A stretch of DNA of 64,000 nucleotides, from NCBI RefSeq assembly GCF_000165675.1, contig NZ_AEIZ01000015.1:248001-312000 (forward strand), written 5' to 3'. Shown one piece after another: positions 19,532 to 28,445 of this stretch (position 1 is its first letter; each line of letters begins with the position of its first letter). This DNA comes from Leuconostoc fallax KCTC 3537. GTDB lineage: Bacteria > Bacillota > Bacilli > Lactobacillales > Lactobacillaceae. Under the pieces are notes generated by a model, which was not told the origin of the DNA, did no database searches, and saw only the letters and a list, made by a program, of their open reading frames with translations. A program made the translations under genes and the position numbers.

Positions 19532-19579
19532 TGTGTCACCTTCTTTAATGTGTATGTACTCATTATAACGTAATTTTTC

Positions 19580-19617
19580 ATCTATAATGCAAGCAAGTAC
19601 TTGCATGCATTATAGAT
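19580..19617. promoter_or_regulatory. 38-bp near-perfect palindrome, candidate TetR operator
   Basis: Two 19-base halves that are reverse complements except for one mismatch. The outer arms are ATCTATAATGCA / TGCATTATAGAT and the centre is the perfect GCAAGTACTTGC. It lies between the divergent tetR and yhgE-like starts, 49 bp before the former and 38 bp before the latter. Confidence 0.7.
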
Positions 19618-19654
19618 AAATGCTATTCTTTGTTCTAGTGAAAAGGAGAAAAAG

Positions 19655-20873
19655 ATGAAATTCAAACAATTTTTACTGAGTAAAGGTGTCATTGGTGCGT
19701 TTATTGTCGTACTTTTTTACGGTCTATTAATGGTTGGTATTTATTTTTCAGGGTATAAAGCAGTACCTGATAAGATTGACCGCCTACCTGTTGCCATTGT
19801 CAATCAAGATAGTAACAGCCAAGCCCTACAAAACCAGTTAAAAGATAATTTACCATTCAAGCACGTAAAAACAAATTTGTCATTAAATGATGCCAAAAAG
19901 CAACTCAATGATAGAAAAATTTATCTCATCATTAATATTCCAAACAAATTCAGTGATAATTTAGCTAATTTGGGACACGATGAGCAAGCGCAATTAAAAT
20001 TTTATATTAATTATGCGAATCCAATGACTGCTGTATCAGCTATGGAAACTGTTACCAACCGAATTGGTAATCAGGTTCAAAAAATATCCTACTGCAACAA
20101 GGCAAAGCTATTCTATCAGCTAGCGCTGCCAAGCAGTTAGAACAAACAACGACAGCATCGATTAAAGCAAACCCTGAAGCTAAGGCAGCAATTTTAGAAA
20201 AAGCAGATGCTACTAAAAAACAGTTGCCAATGATATTAATAATACTTACGATCAAGTTAAAAATAGTTACACGTATAGCATCGTTAAAATGCATCGCGTA
20301 CCAAAGGGTATGAATCATAGTATGGCGCCGTTCTTTTTGACCCTATCCTTTTACATTGGTTCGATGATTGCAGCTATGTTGATTGTCACATCGTACAAAA
20401 CTTTTGCACAAACTATTGGTAAATGGCGCGCTTATTTATCAACGCAAATAGCGATTGTATTGATTGCTTTAATTGCACCACTTTTTATTGTCGGTTTAAG
20501 TCGTTACATTAATCATTTCGACACTGCTACTTACTGGGGATTATGGTGGAATCATACGCTCGAACTATTTACTGCACTTAATTTCAACTTGATTTTCTCA
20601 TTAATGTTAGGCCAATTAGGTATTATGATTAATATGCCATTCATGCTAACACAAGTTGTATCGGGTGCCGGATTGATTCCACAAACAATTTTGCCAGAAT
20701 TTTTCAAGGGATTAAGCTATATTTCCCCTTGTTACTACGCTATTAAAGGTAATTTCAACATTTTATATGGCGGACCAAATGTCACAACAATTTGGTTGCA
20801 ACTCGGACTACTAGGTTGTGCAGCAATTATTTGCCAGCTCGTTGTGATCGCATTACAAAAAATCACTCATTAG
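19655..20873 (+). CDS. YhgE/Pip-like ABC-2-type membrane permease (two frameshifts)
   Basis: 406 residues after correction. One N-terminal helix, an extracytoplasmic domain (ND-rich, PVAIVNQDSNSQALQNQLKD onward), then about five helices (from PFFLTLSFYIGSMIAAMLIV) forming the ABC-2/YhgE C-terminal domain. Pip and YhgE proteins are related exporters or surface proteins. Frame breaks: one A missing from the A6 run near 20080 and one from the A6 run near 20217. Between them the correct frame reads LLQQGKAILSASAAKQLEQ. ATG follows AAAAGGAG. Divergent tetR with palindromic operator argues for inducible expression. Confidence 0.8.
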
Positions 20874-20915
20874 CCATCAAGCGTTCATAAAATTTGTTCA
20901 TATCAATGCAAAAAT

Positions 20916-20943
20916 AAAAGGCATACTATTCTGTATGCCTTTT
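20916..20943. terminator. Bidirectional terminator between the yhgE-like and DUF4811 genes
   Basis: 11-bp perfect stem (20916-20926 / 20933-20943) with a 6-base loop and A/T runs on both sides, between convergent genes. Confidence 0.85.
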
Positions 20944-20953
20944 AATATTTATG

Positions 20954-21687
20954 CTAATGGTTTTCAATATCACTTATTGTTTTTTCAATCAATTGTGCTT
21001 GAAATTCAGCAGTGAGCTGCTTTTGTAATGCTGCTTGCTTTGCTTTATCCGTCATCAATTCTGGATTTTTGCTCATAGCAGCCTTCATTTTATTACCGAT
21101 AAATTCAGCTGCTTGCGTTTTAGCTTGTTGCTTAAATTCAGAACTCGTCAGCTTTTGTTGTAACATTTTAGCCTGACTTGTGGATAAAGTATGCCAATTT
21201 TTTGGCAAATAGAATGTATTGGTTCTTTTAACTAAAATATGGTTGTTATCTGCAATACCAAACCAGAAACGATAAGCCTTTGACTTATAACGCCACCGTA
21301 TCTCTGTTGTTTTTAGCTCAGCTTTGTCAACATTATGCTGTTTAACGTGACTAGTTGTGAACTCATTTGCTTGTGTGTGGCTAACTTTTTTGAATCATCA
21401 TGTTTTGAATAAATATAAACATTTTCTTTACCAGCCGTCCCAATTGGCTGAAACAACAACATATCTAAGCGACCAGTACGATCAGCGGAATAAATTTGTT
21501 GCGTTTTCACTGTTTCAACCTTTTCCATACCATAATGGCTGTGGTAGTTAGCCACAATAGCGAACAGTGAGATAATGAGGATAACACCAGCAATACCAGT
21601 CGCTATTAAGCGTGTGGTCATTTTATCAATGTAAATAAATGATATAAAGAATGCAATCGCACTGATGACTAATAACCCAATAATCAT
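20954..21687 (-). CDS. DUF4811-type membrane-anchored protein (one frameshift)
   Basis: 244 residues after correction. Two hydrophobic helices at the N-terminus (about 1-50), then an extracytoplasmic domain with VETVKTQQIYSADRTGRLDM and VYIYSKHDDSKK, and a Lys/Gln-rich helical tail. One A missing from the A6 run near 21396 splits the gene in two. The start overlaps the stop of the DHA2 transporter (TAATG). The family occurs next to DHA2 exporters in lactobacilli; the role is unknown, perhaps an accessory subunit. Confidence 0.75.
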
Positions 21688-23150
21688 TAATTTACTCCTT
21701 TCTGGTGTGTTGCACTACTTTTCATAAAGAATGCAATCACGAAACCAACAATACAAAAGATAACGGCAACCCAGAAAGCACCTTGATAGCCTGCCATTGT
21801 TGCGTTGAGTGCACGCACTTTATATTCAAGGGGTTCAGATGTTAACAAATGCTTACCTGGCATTTGACTTTTGGTAACGTTAGCCAATACTGAAACCAAC
21901 ACTGCAGTTCCAATCGAACTCGCAATCTGACGTACGGTGTTGTTAACAGCAGTACCATGTGAGATGAGTTGTGATGACAAGGCATTCATTCCCGCTGTGG
22001 TAGCTGGCATCATAACCATTGAAATACCAAACATTCTAACGGCATACAAGAACACAATATAGATAATTGGCGTTGACTTAGTCAATACGACAAACGGTAA
22101 TGTCCCTGCTGTTAATAAGAATAAACCAGCAATTGCCAAACGTCGTGCACCAATGCGATCAAAAGCTTGACCGGTAATCGGGCTCATAACAGCCATCATA
22201 ACGGCACCTGGTAATAGCAATAACCCAGAATTAAAAGCACTCATGCCATGTATCATTTGTAAATACAATGGCACGATCATTTCAACACCGACCATAGCAA
22301 TCATTACAATTGAACTCAAAGCAGTGGCTATTGTAAATTCTTTGGATGTAAATACGCGTAATTCTAAGAAAGGCTTTTCCATTTTTAATTGACGCCAAAC
22401 GAAAATTGAAATCACAACAATTCCGATAATTAAGGAAGTCAAAACAATTGCTGAACCCCAACCTTTGTCTCCTACGGAAGAAAAGCCGTATAACAATGCA
22501 CCAAATCCAACCGTTGAGAGGCATAATGATAGCCAATCAATTTGTGATTTTGCCGTTTTTAATACCGGTTTCATAAAGAAGAACGCTAGGACGATAACCA
22601 AAGCAACAATAGGAATAATCATCCCAAATAAATAGCGCCATTCCCATGTATCAATAATATATCCAGATAGCGTTGGACCAATTGCAGGTGCAACACCGAT
22701 AACAACACCAGCCAATCCCATCGCCACGCCACGTTTATTCGCTGGGAAGATGGATAGCATAATGTTTTGCAATAGCGGCATTGAAATACCCACACCGACA
22801 GCCTGAATTAAACGACCAGATAGCAAAACACTATAACTGGGTGCAGCCCAAGCTAATATTGTCCCCACTTCAAAAATAAGCATGGCACTAATATAGAGCC
22901 ATTTCGTATTAAAACGTGTTGATAACCACGCTGATACCGGTATCATAATACCATTAACCATCAAAAATCCAGTGGTTAACCATTGAACTGTTGACGTTGA
23001 GATATCAAATGCTTTCATTAAAGTTGGAAAAGCAGTAGCTAAAATTGTCTGGTTTAGCACGGTACAAAAAGTTCCGACTAATAATACAATGACCAACATT
23101 AGCCGATTGTATGATTTTCCTTGAGCATCAAGAGCTTTTGACACAATCAA
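21687..23150 (-). CDS. DHA2-family (EmrB/LmrB-like) drug:H+ exporter
   Basis: 487 residues, 14 membrane helices, uninterrupted. Motif A-like region RFNTKWLYISAMLIFEVGT, motif C region GVVIGVAPAIGPTLSGYIID in helix 5 (antiporter signature), and STVQWLTTGFLMVNGIMIPV in helix 2, typical of 14-helix multidrug exporters. The exported compound cannot be predicted. Operon with the DUF4811 gene; a divergent MerR-like regulator lies 155 bp upstream. Confidence 0.9.
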   Translation of the reverse strand: MIVSKALDAQGKSYNRLMLVIVLLVGTFCTVLNQTILATAFPTLMKAFDISTSTVQWLTTGFLMVNGIMIPVSAWLSTRFNTKWLYISAMLIFEVGTILAWAAPSYSVLLSGRLIQAVGVGISMPLLQNIMLSIFPANKRGVAMGLAGVVIGVAPAIGPTLSGYIIDTWEWRYLFGMIIPIVALVIVLAFFFMKPVLKTAKSQIDWLSLCLSTVGFGALLYGFSSVGDKGWGSAIVLTSLIIGIVVISIFVWRQLKMEKPFLELRVFTSKEFTIATALSSIVMIAMVGVEMIVPLYLQMIHGMSAFNSGLLLLPGAVMMAVMSPITGQAFDRIGARRLAIAGLFLLTAGTLPFVVLTKSTPIIYIVFLYAVRMFGISMVMMPATTAGMNALSSQLISHGTAVNNTVRQIASSIGTAVLVSVLANVTKSQMPGKHLLTSEPLEYKVRALNATMAGYQGAFWVAVIFCIVGFVIAFFMKSSATHQKGVN

Positions 23151-23224
23151 TACCTTCTTCCATTAGTAATTCGTGTTGTTAAATTATTATATTTAGTAAT
23201 AACACTGTAACCTATAATACCACC

Positions 23225-23245
23225 ATTATCACGAAAAGTGATAAT
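23225..23245. promoter_or_regulatory. Inverted repeat in the divergent emrB/merR intergenic region
   Basis: ATTATCAC / GTGATAAT with a 5-base spacer; a plausible operator for the MerR-like protein. Confidence 0.45.
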
Positions 23246-23305
23246 CAATATTATAAATTGTCATATTAATTATAATAAAGTATAATAAAATTGGAGGTTG
23301 TTAAC

Positions 23306-23755
23306 ATGACTGAACAGCAAGTACCGCACACAACGATGAGATTTCAAAGTTTCACAGATGCGATGATGCAAGAAAATAATGTTTTAATTGGTATTTCAGA
23401 ATTAGCCAAAGCCACTGGTGTAACCCCTGCTCAATTACGCTATTGGTTAGCACAAGGTTATATTCAAAGTGCCGGTGAAGATAAGAAAAATAAATTCACT
23501 TTTAGTACCGTATTTAAAGTACGTAGTATCAAAATTTTCCAAAGTGAGGGCTACACGCTTGCTGCTGCAGCTAAGCATGCTGCTCAATATTCAACATTAG
23601 CGCATAAAATCAAGCAAATTATTTCCGATAGATTGATAAGTGTTAATGAAGATGGTAGTGATGTCATCATTGATTTTGGACCTTTTGACCCCAATCCCGA
23701 TCATCATCTAATTGCTAGAGTAGCAACAGATAAAACAACTTTTGAACTCAATTAA
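23306..23755 (+). CDS. MerR-like transcriptional regulator
   Basis: 149 residues from the ATG that follows TTGGAGG. The HTH ISELAKATGVTPAQLRYWLAQGYIQ (about residues 30-55) is preceded by 25 extra residues and followed by a short helix with SEGYTLAAAAKHAAQYS. The C-terminal about 50 residues (DGSDVIIDFGPFDPNPDHH) carry no recognisable ligand domain or metal-binding cysteines. Divergent from the DHA2 exporter, it is its likely regulator. Confidence 0.8.
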   Translation: MTEQQVPHTTMRFQSFTDAMMQENNVLIGISELAKATGVTPAQLRYWLAQGYIQSAGEDKKNKFTFSTVFKVRSIKIFQSEGYTLAAAAKHAAQYSTLAHKIKQIISDRLISVNEDGSDVIIDFGPFDPNPDHHLIARVATDKTTFELN

Positions 23756-23778
23756 TTATTAACGTTATAACATTTTGC

Positions 23779-23808
23779 TTGACGGCTGATCTGTTTATAG
23801 CGTATATT
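23779..23808 (+). promoter_or_regulatory. Promoter of the cysteine operon
   Basis: TTGACG (23779-23784), an 18-base spacer and TATATT (23803-23808); initiation would fall about 20 bases before the leader-peptide ATG. Confidence 0.6.
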
Positions 23809-23836
23809 AATAGCAATTATTAATGAGGAGTTAACT

Positions 23837-23911
23837 ATGGCACCCAAATATACTATATTTTATTCTGCTTGCTGCAGTACGACACGTTTTCGATGTTGTA
23901 CTGCTTATTGA
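23837..23911 (+). CDS. Cysteine-rich leader peptide (24 residues)
   Basis: Small frame with a strong site (GAGGAG, 7 bases before the ATG). The peptide begins MAPKYTIFYSA and carries Cys at positions 12, 13, 20 and 21: two TGC TGC and TGT TGT pairs among 24 codons. The Cys codons sit in the arms of a hairpin (23874-23884 / 23894-23904). A strong intrinsic terminator follows, and then the three-gene cysteine operon. This is the organisation of ribosome-mediated attenuation, with ribosome stalling at Cys codons as the sensor of Cys-tRNA. It is not conserved evidence but a clear pattern in the sequence. Confidence 0.75.
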   Translation: MAPKYTIFYSACCSTTRFRCCTAY

Positions 23912-23990
23912 GCATGAACTATTTGGGTAAACATCATCCGATAGTTGGCTTGTTTTAAAAGCAGACCAATTATTGAAAGCGTAAAAATTC
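23842..23990 (+). promoter_or_regulatory. Structured leader / attenuator of the cysteine operon
   Basis: ACCCAAATA (23842-23850) pairs with TATTTGGGT (23920-23928), enclosing the 11-bp hairpin 23874-23884 / 23894-23904 that holds the Cys codons. Further on, ATAGTTGG (23941-23948) pairs with CCAATTAT (23966-23973). A competing pairing, TCTGCTT (23864-23870) with AAGCAGA (23959-23965), bridges from just before the first Cys codons. No T-box TGGNACC bulge is present. Confidence 0.6.
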
Positions 23991-24014
23991 TAGCGAATTT
24001 TTGCGCTTTTTCTT
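23978..24014 (+). terminator. Intrinsic terminator in the cysteine-operon leader
   Basis: 13-bp stem (23978-23990 / 23995-24007) with one G-U pair and a TAGC loop, followed by a T-rich tract to 24014. It lies 29 bases upstream of the first gene, so it must be bypassed for operon expression. Confidence 0.85.
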
Positions 24015-24042
24015 TACCCTTTTTAATGAAAGAAGGACAACT

Positions 24043-24957
24043 ATGCTAGTCAAAGATACCTCACAACTCATTGGTCATACACCATTAATTGATTTACAAA
24101 TCGATATACCCAATCACAGCAGAATATTTGCAAAGTTAGAGATGTTCAACCCTGGTGGTAGCATCAAAGATCGTCTTGGTCAATTTCTTATTCAAGATGG
24201 CCTCAATCGGCAATTAATTCATGACGGCACAACTATTATCGAACCTACAGCTGGAAATACCGGTATTGGTCTGGCTTTAGCCGCACAACAGTACCATTTA
24301 CCAACAATTTTAGTCGTACCCGAAAAATTTAGTTATGAAAAACAACAACTCATGCAAGCTTTAGGTGCAAAAATAGTCAATACACCATCAAAAGATGGCA
24401 TAAAAGGCGCTATTGCTAAAGCAAAATCACTACATGCTATGTTGCCTAACAGCTATTTGCCAATGCAATTCACCAATCCCGCTAACCCTGAAACTTATTA
24501 CCAAACTATTGCGCCAGAAATCGCAGAAGATCTAAAGGATATACCTATTACAGCCTTTGTAGCAGGTGCTGGTAGTGGCGGTACTTTTACGGGCATTGCA
24601 AAATACTTTAATGAACACAATAGTCATATTCAAAATATCGCTGTTGAACCTGAGGGATCAATTTTAAATGGTGGTAAACCGCATGCCCATCGCACAGAAG
24701 GCATTGGTGTTGAATTTATCCCACCGTTCTTTAAAAATATTCGTATTGATCAAACGTTGACTATCAGTGATGCCGATGCTTTTTATCAAGTACGTTCTGT
24801 CGCAAAGCAATTAGGTCTTTTTATTGGTAGTTCAAGTGGTGCAGCACTGGCAGCAAGTCTAAAAATGGCCGAAACACTACCTGATCATAGTCATATCGTG
24901 ACAATTTTCCCAGATAGCAGTGAACGCTATATGAGCGAAAATATCTATGCAAAATAA
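24043..24957 (+). CDS. PLP-dependent cysteine synthase / cystathionine beta-synthase-type enzyme
   Basis: 304 residues from the ATG after AGAAGGACA; the longer upstream frame starts inside the terminator and is spurious. PLP lysine Lys42 in NPGGSIKDR, phosphate/substrate loop TAGNTGIG, and [11 protein letters not shown]. No C-terminal CBS domains. In lactobacilli the same trio (cysK-like, ctl, cysE) makes cystathionine from O-acetylserine and homocysteine, as B. subtilis MccA does, so reverse transsulfuration is as likely as direct sulfide assimilation. First gene of the leader-controlled operon. Confidence 0.9.
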   Translation: MLVKDTSQLIGHTPLIDLQIDIPNHSRIFAKLEMFNPGGSIKDRLGQFLIQDGLNRQLIHDGTTIIEPTAGNTGIGLALAAQQYHLPTILVVPEKFSYEKQQLMQALGAKIVNTPSKDGIKGAIAKAKSLHAMLPNSYLPMQFTNPANPETYYQTIAPEIAEDLKDIPITAFVAGAGSGGTFTGIAKYFNEHNSHIQNIAVEPEGSILNGGKPHAHRTEGIGVEFIPPFFKNIRIDQTLTISDADAFYQVRSVAKQLGLFIGSSSGAALAASLKMAETLPDHSHIVTIFPDSSERYMSENIYAK

Positions 24958-24970
24958 AAAGGAGTCAATC

Positions 24971-26110
24971 ATGAAATTTAACACACAATTAATCCACGGT
25001 GGCATTAGCTCGGATGTAACAACTGGTGCTGTTTCTGTCCCAATTTACATGGCGTCTACTTTTAAACAAACTAAAATCGGTCAAGCTAAATATGAATATT
25101 CACGTTCCGGTAATCCAACACGTGAAGCAGTCGAAAAACTAATTGCTCAATTAGAAAATGGTGATGCTGGTTTTGCCTTTGCTTCAGGATCTGCAGCAAT
25201 CAGTACTGTTTTCACACTATTCTCATCAGGCGACCATATTATTGTTGGTAATGATGTCTATGGCGGGACATTCCGTTTAATCGATAATGTTTTGAAACGC
25301 ATGGGTCTTACCTTTACAGTAGTTGATACGCGTGACTTATCAGCAGTACAAGCAGCTATAAATGACCACACTGTTGCCATTTATTTTGAAACACCAACTA
25401 ATCCCTTACTCCGTATTACCGATATTAACGCTATTACAACTATTGCCAAACAACACCATCTATTAAGTATCGTGGATAATACATTTGCTTCGCCTTATAT
25501 CCAAAAACCACTGAACTTAGGTGCTGATATTGTGATTCATAGCGCTTCAAAATATCTTGGTGGTCACAGTGATTTAATTGCTGGTTTAGTCGTCACAAAA
25601 ACCGCAACAATTAGTCAAAAAATTGGCTACTTGCAAAATGCAATTGGTGCAATCTTGGCACCGCAAGAAAGTTGGCTATTACAACGTGGTATCAAAACAC
25701 TTGGACTACGCATGCAAGCCCATCAAAATAATGCGCAAAGTATCTTTAATTATTTAAAGCAACGTCCTGAGGTAGCTCATATCTATTATCCAGGCAATCC
25801 AGAGCATGCGGACTATGCCCTTGCAAAACAACAAATGGTTGGTTTTGGTGCAATGATTGCCTTTGAATTGCAACCCGGTTATGACGCTGAAGCTTTTGTA
25901 GAAAACTTACAGCTCATCACCTTGGCTGAAAGTCTGGGTGCTTTGGAAAGTTTGATTGAGATCCCAGCAAAAATGACACACGGTGCTATTCCCCGCGCAA
26001 TACGATTAGAAAATGGTATTCGAGATGAGCTTATTCGTCTCTCCGTCGGCGTAGAGGATAGCAGTGATTTACTGGCTGATTTGACACATGCTTTTGATCA
26101 AATCATTTAA
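24971..26110 (+). CDS. Cystathionine gamma-lyase / gamma-synthase family enzyme
   Basis: 379 residues from the ATG after AAAAAGGAGT. Fold-type I PLP enzyme: Lys194 in SASKYLGGHSD binds PLP, with YEYSRSGNPT, FASGSAAIST and SLGALESLIEIPAKMTH. These motifs do not separate lyase (MccB) from synthase (MetB). The CBS-like and CysE neighbours favour cystathionine gamma-lyase giving cysteine from homocysteine, which LuxS could supply. 14 bp after the first gene and 13 bp before cysE. Confidence 0.9.
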   Translation: MKFNTQLIHGGISSDVTTGAVSVPIYMASTFKQTKIGQAKYEYSRSGNPTREAVEKLIAQLENGDAGFAFASGSAAISTVFTLFSSGDHIIVGNDVYGGTFRLIDNVLKRMGLTFTVVDTRDLSAVQAAINDHTVAIYFETPTNPLLRITDINAITTIAKQHHLLSIVDNTFASPYIQKPLNLGADIVIHSASKYLGGHSDLIAGLVVTKTATISQKIGYLQNAIGAILAPQESWLLQRGIKTLGLRMQAHQNNAQSIFNYLKQRPEVAHIYYPGNPEHADYALAKQQMVGFGAMIAFELQPGYDAEAFVENLQLITLAESLGALESLIEIPAKMTHGAIPRAIRLENGIRDELIRLSVGVEDSSDLLADLTHAFDQII

Positions 26111-26123
26111 TACTGGAGGTCTC

Positions 26124-26662
26124 ATGTTTGCATCAGCTAAATCTATATTGAAGCGGGATCCAGCTGCACATAGCCTGCTCACAGTCTTATTAACCTACCC
26201 TGGTTTACATGCGCTTTGGTACCATCGATTAGCCCACTGGCTCTATAAACATCATTTATTTTTATTAGCTGAAATAATTAGCCGATGGTCGACTAAAAGG
26301 AACGGTATTGTCATTTCACCTGGTGCGCAAATTGGCAAACGTGTTTTTATTGACCATGGTATCGGTGTTGTCATTGGCGAAACAGCAATTATTGAAGATG
26401 ATGTTACTATTTTACATGGTGTCACCTTGGGCTCACGGCAATCACATCATGGTCAACGCCATCCCAAAATTAAACGTGGTAGTTTTATTGGTGCACATGC
26501 ACAAGTATTGGGTAATATCACGATTGGTAGCAATAGTAAAATTGGCGCAAATGCTGTTGTCTTACAAGACATTCCAGATAATAGTACTGCCGTCGGTAAT
26601 CCTGCCTATATTGTTAAAGCCAAACCAGTAAAAATAAAAAAATCACCAATATTCATTGGTGA
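26124..26662 (+). CDS. cysE: Serine O-acetyltransferase CysE (frame uncertain at the end)
   Basis: Left-handed beta-helix acetyltransferase of the short type: N-terminal helices with WYHRLAHWLYKH, then hexapeptide repeats IVISPGAQIGKRVFIDHGIGVVIGETAIIEDDV, and GVTLGSR and AIRVGNP-equivalent AVGNPAYIVKAKP. Its catalytic His is in the DHG motif. The raw frame runs through the terminator hairpin to 26783. One extra A in the A5/A7 tract at 26629-26641 would instead stop it at 26660-26662 (179 residues). It supplies O-acetylserine to the first enzyme. Start follows TGGAGGT. Confidence 0.88.
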
Positions 26663-26663
26663 T
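26642..26663. terminator. Bidirectional terminator between cysE and the ThiD-like gene
   Basis: 9-bp perfect stem ATCACCAAT/ATTGGTGAT with a 4-base loop, flanked by A7 and T7 tracts, between convergent genes. Confidence 0.85.
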
Positions 26664-26681
26664 TTTTTTATTCTCATCAAA

Positions 26682-27485
26682 TTATTTTTGAATTGCCCAA
26701 TGATTAATAGGACCAAATTTATGGCCAACTTCAATTTCGTTTGCAATAGCATTATGTGTTGCTTTCTTTGCAGTCCTAATTGACTGCTCAACACTTTCGC
26801 CTTTGGCCAGACATGCCGTAATAGTTGCTGAAAGTGTATCTCCGGTACCATTAATACGTTGTGTCTTGATAAATGGTTCGGATAATGTAAAATGTCGACC
26901 ATCTGCTAACAAAACATAATCAACTACTATTTCTTGATCGTCGTTATCATGACGACCCTTTATCATTACATTTGGAACGCCTAACTTTTGAATACGCAAT
27001 GCAGCTGTTTCAATATCTTGCATTGACATAATCTGCATGTCTGCTAAAATTTGTGCTTCATAGAAATTAGGTGTCGTAACGGTTGCTAGTGGTAATAATT
27101 GTTGCTTAAGCGTATCAATGGCTTCTACTTCTAACAAACGATTACCATGTTTAGTTGTAATAACAGGATCAACCACAAGTGGTCCAAAATCAACGCGTTG
27201 ATAGTTCTCTACAACAGTATGCATAATTTCAGTGTTAGCTAGCATGCCCGTTTTAGTTGCTCGGATATGAAAATCATCAGCTAAAGCATTAAACTGTGCA
27301 GTAATAAATTCAGTGGGCATATTTTGTACAGCATGAATACCATAAGAATTCCCTGCTACTGCAGCTGTTAAAATTGTCATACCATATGTGTTTTGCACAA
27401 AGAAACTGTGTAGATCAGCTTGAGCCCCCGCTGACCCATCACTATCTGAACCTGCAATTGTTACAACCTGTATTTCTTCTACCAT
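26682..27485 (-). CDS. PfkB/ThiD-family kinase (hydroxymethylpyrimidine or pyridoxine kinase)
   Basis: 267 residues. Starts VVTIAGSDSDGSAGAQADLH, followed by TKTGMLAN, VVDPVITTKHGNRLL and the C-terminal anion-hole motif RINGTGDTLSATITA with the catalytic Asp. These are shared by ThiD and the ThiD-like pyridoxine kinases of Firmicutes (PdxK), which sequence alone does not separate. No thiamine genes are adjacent. Convergent with the cysteine operon, both of whose lyases need PLP, which makes pyridoxal salvage attractive but unproven. Confidence 0.85.
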   Translation of the reverse strand: MVEEIQVVTIAGSDSDGSAGAQADLHSFFVQNTYGMTILTAAVAGNSYGIHAVQNMPTEFITAQFNALADDFHIRATKTGMLANTEIMHTVVENYQRVDFGPLVVDPVITTKHGNRLLEVEAIDTLKQQLLPLATVTTPNFYEAQILADMQIMSMQDIETAALRIQKLGVPNVMIKGRHDNDDQEIVVDYVLLADGRHFTLSEPFIKTQRINGTGDTLSATITACLAKGESVEQSIRTAKKATHNAIANEIEVGHKFGPINHWAIQK

Positions 27486-27554
27486 GAATAATGTCCTTTT
27501 GTCATTACTTTATCATAAGTGACGTTTGAATCGATTTAATATGAATCGACATAA

Positions 27555-27590
27555 AAAATACCGCCTGATAAAATGATTAGGCAGTGTTTT
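27555..27590 (-). terminator. Terminator after the nitroreductase gene
   Basis: 7-bp stem ACCGCCT/AGGCAGT (27560-27566 / 27579-27585, one G-U) with T-run on the minus strand. Confidence 0.55.
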
Positions 27591-27694
27591 TATCAACTGG
27601 ATACTTTCTTGAAATATATATAAATAGTAAAATGTTATGAGTAACCGCCTGATATCTCACAAGAAGATATATTGCAAGTCATCAAAATAATGAC

Positions 27695-28300
27695 TTACTT
27701 CAAAACTTTAAAGCGATCCTCATCAGCCAGATAGTCTTTTTCGCCAGCTGGCGCTTCAATTGAACCGAATGGCATTTGTGCTCTCAATGTCCAAGACGCT
27801 GGTAAATCAAATGTTTTCTGAACTGCTTCATTAATTAATGGATTATAGTGTTGGTTGCTAGCCCCAATATCATTAGTTGCCAACGCTTGCCATATATTAA
27901 TTTGTGCATTACCAATTGCTTGCTCAGCCCAGTTGGCAAAGTTATCAGCATATAATGCATAATCGTTTTGATATTGTTGTACAACAGCCTCATCTGTAAA
28001 TAATAGAATAGTACCAATACCAGCCTTAAAGCTATCGATTTTAGCACGTGTCTTAGCATAGGCCGCCTCATCTGGTACTTCCTGTTTAAGTGCCTCCGCG
28101 ACGATTTCCCATAGTTGATCAGAGTGTTCATTAAATAAAATAACTGCACGGACCGTTTGATTGTTAAATGCAGTAGGCGATTCTCGAATAGCAGCTTTAA
28201 TTAAAGATGCCACTTCTTCATAAGGTGTTTCAACGTTCTTACCCAAGGCATAAATTGAACGACGTTTCTTAATCGTTTCGATATAGTCTGTATTCATCAT
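27695..28300 (-). CDS. Nitroreductase-family FMN oxidoreductase
   Basis: 201 residues. N-terminal IKKRRSIYALGKNVETPYEE and SPTAFNNQTVRAVILF are the FMN-binding start of the YdgI/Frm2-like group; GASNQHYNPLI and MPFGSIEAPAGEKDYL close the fold. NAD(P)H-dependent reduction of quinones or nitro compounds is the family activity. Divergent from an Rrf2-type regulator with a palindrome between them, suggesting redox- or electrophile-responsive control. Confidence 0.85.
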   Translation of the reverse strand: MMNTDYIETIKKRRSIYALGKNVETPYEEVASLIKAAIRESPTAFNNQTVRAVILFNEHSDQLWEIVAEALKQEVPDEAAYAKTRAKIDSFKAGIGTILLFTDEAVVQQYQNDYALYADNFANWAEQAIGNAQINIWQALATNDIGASNQHYNPLINEAVQKTFDLPASWTLRAQMPFGSIEAPAGEKDYLADEDRFKVLK

Positions 28301-28340
28301 ATGACACCATTCCCTTTTTATAGTATACTTATTTTATACA

Positions 28341-28359
28341 TGTAACTATACATGTTACA
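28341..28359. promoter_or_regulatory. Palindrome between the nitroreductase and rrf2 genes
   Basis: TGTAAC / GTTACA with a 7-base centre; the stretch also reads as two near-direct copies of TACATG(T/t)AAC-like sequence. Placed 41 bp from the nitroreductase start, it is the likely operator of the Rrf2 protein. Confidence 0.5.
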
Positions 28360-28445
28360 GCTAAATCATAATCTATTTCCCGCCACTTTGTCAAGAATAA
28401 CTTTTAAAAAGTCAGTACTTATTAACAGAAAGCAGATATTAAACT

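Noticed and set aside
23842-24014. T-box riboswitch controlling the cysteine operon
   Set aside because: No TGGNACC anti-terminator bulge and no recognisable specifier loop; the Cys-codon leader frame explains the region better.
26663-26783. CysE extension beyond the terminator
   Set aside because: The raw frame translates through a strong bidirectional terminator and into the antisense of the ThiD-like gene; an A-tract error is far likelier.
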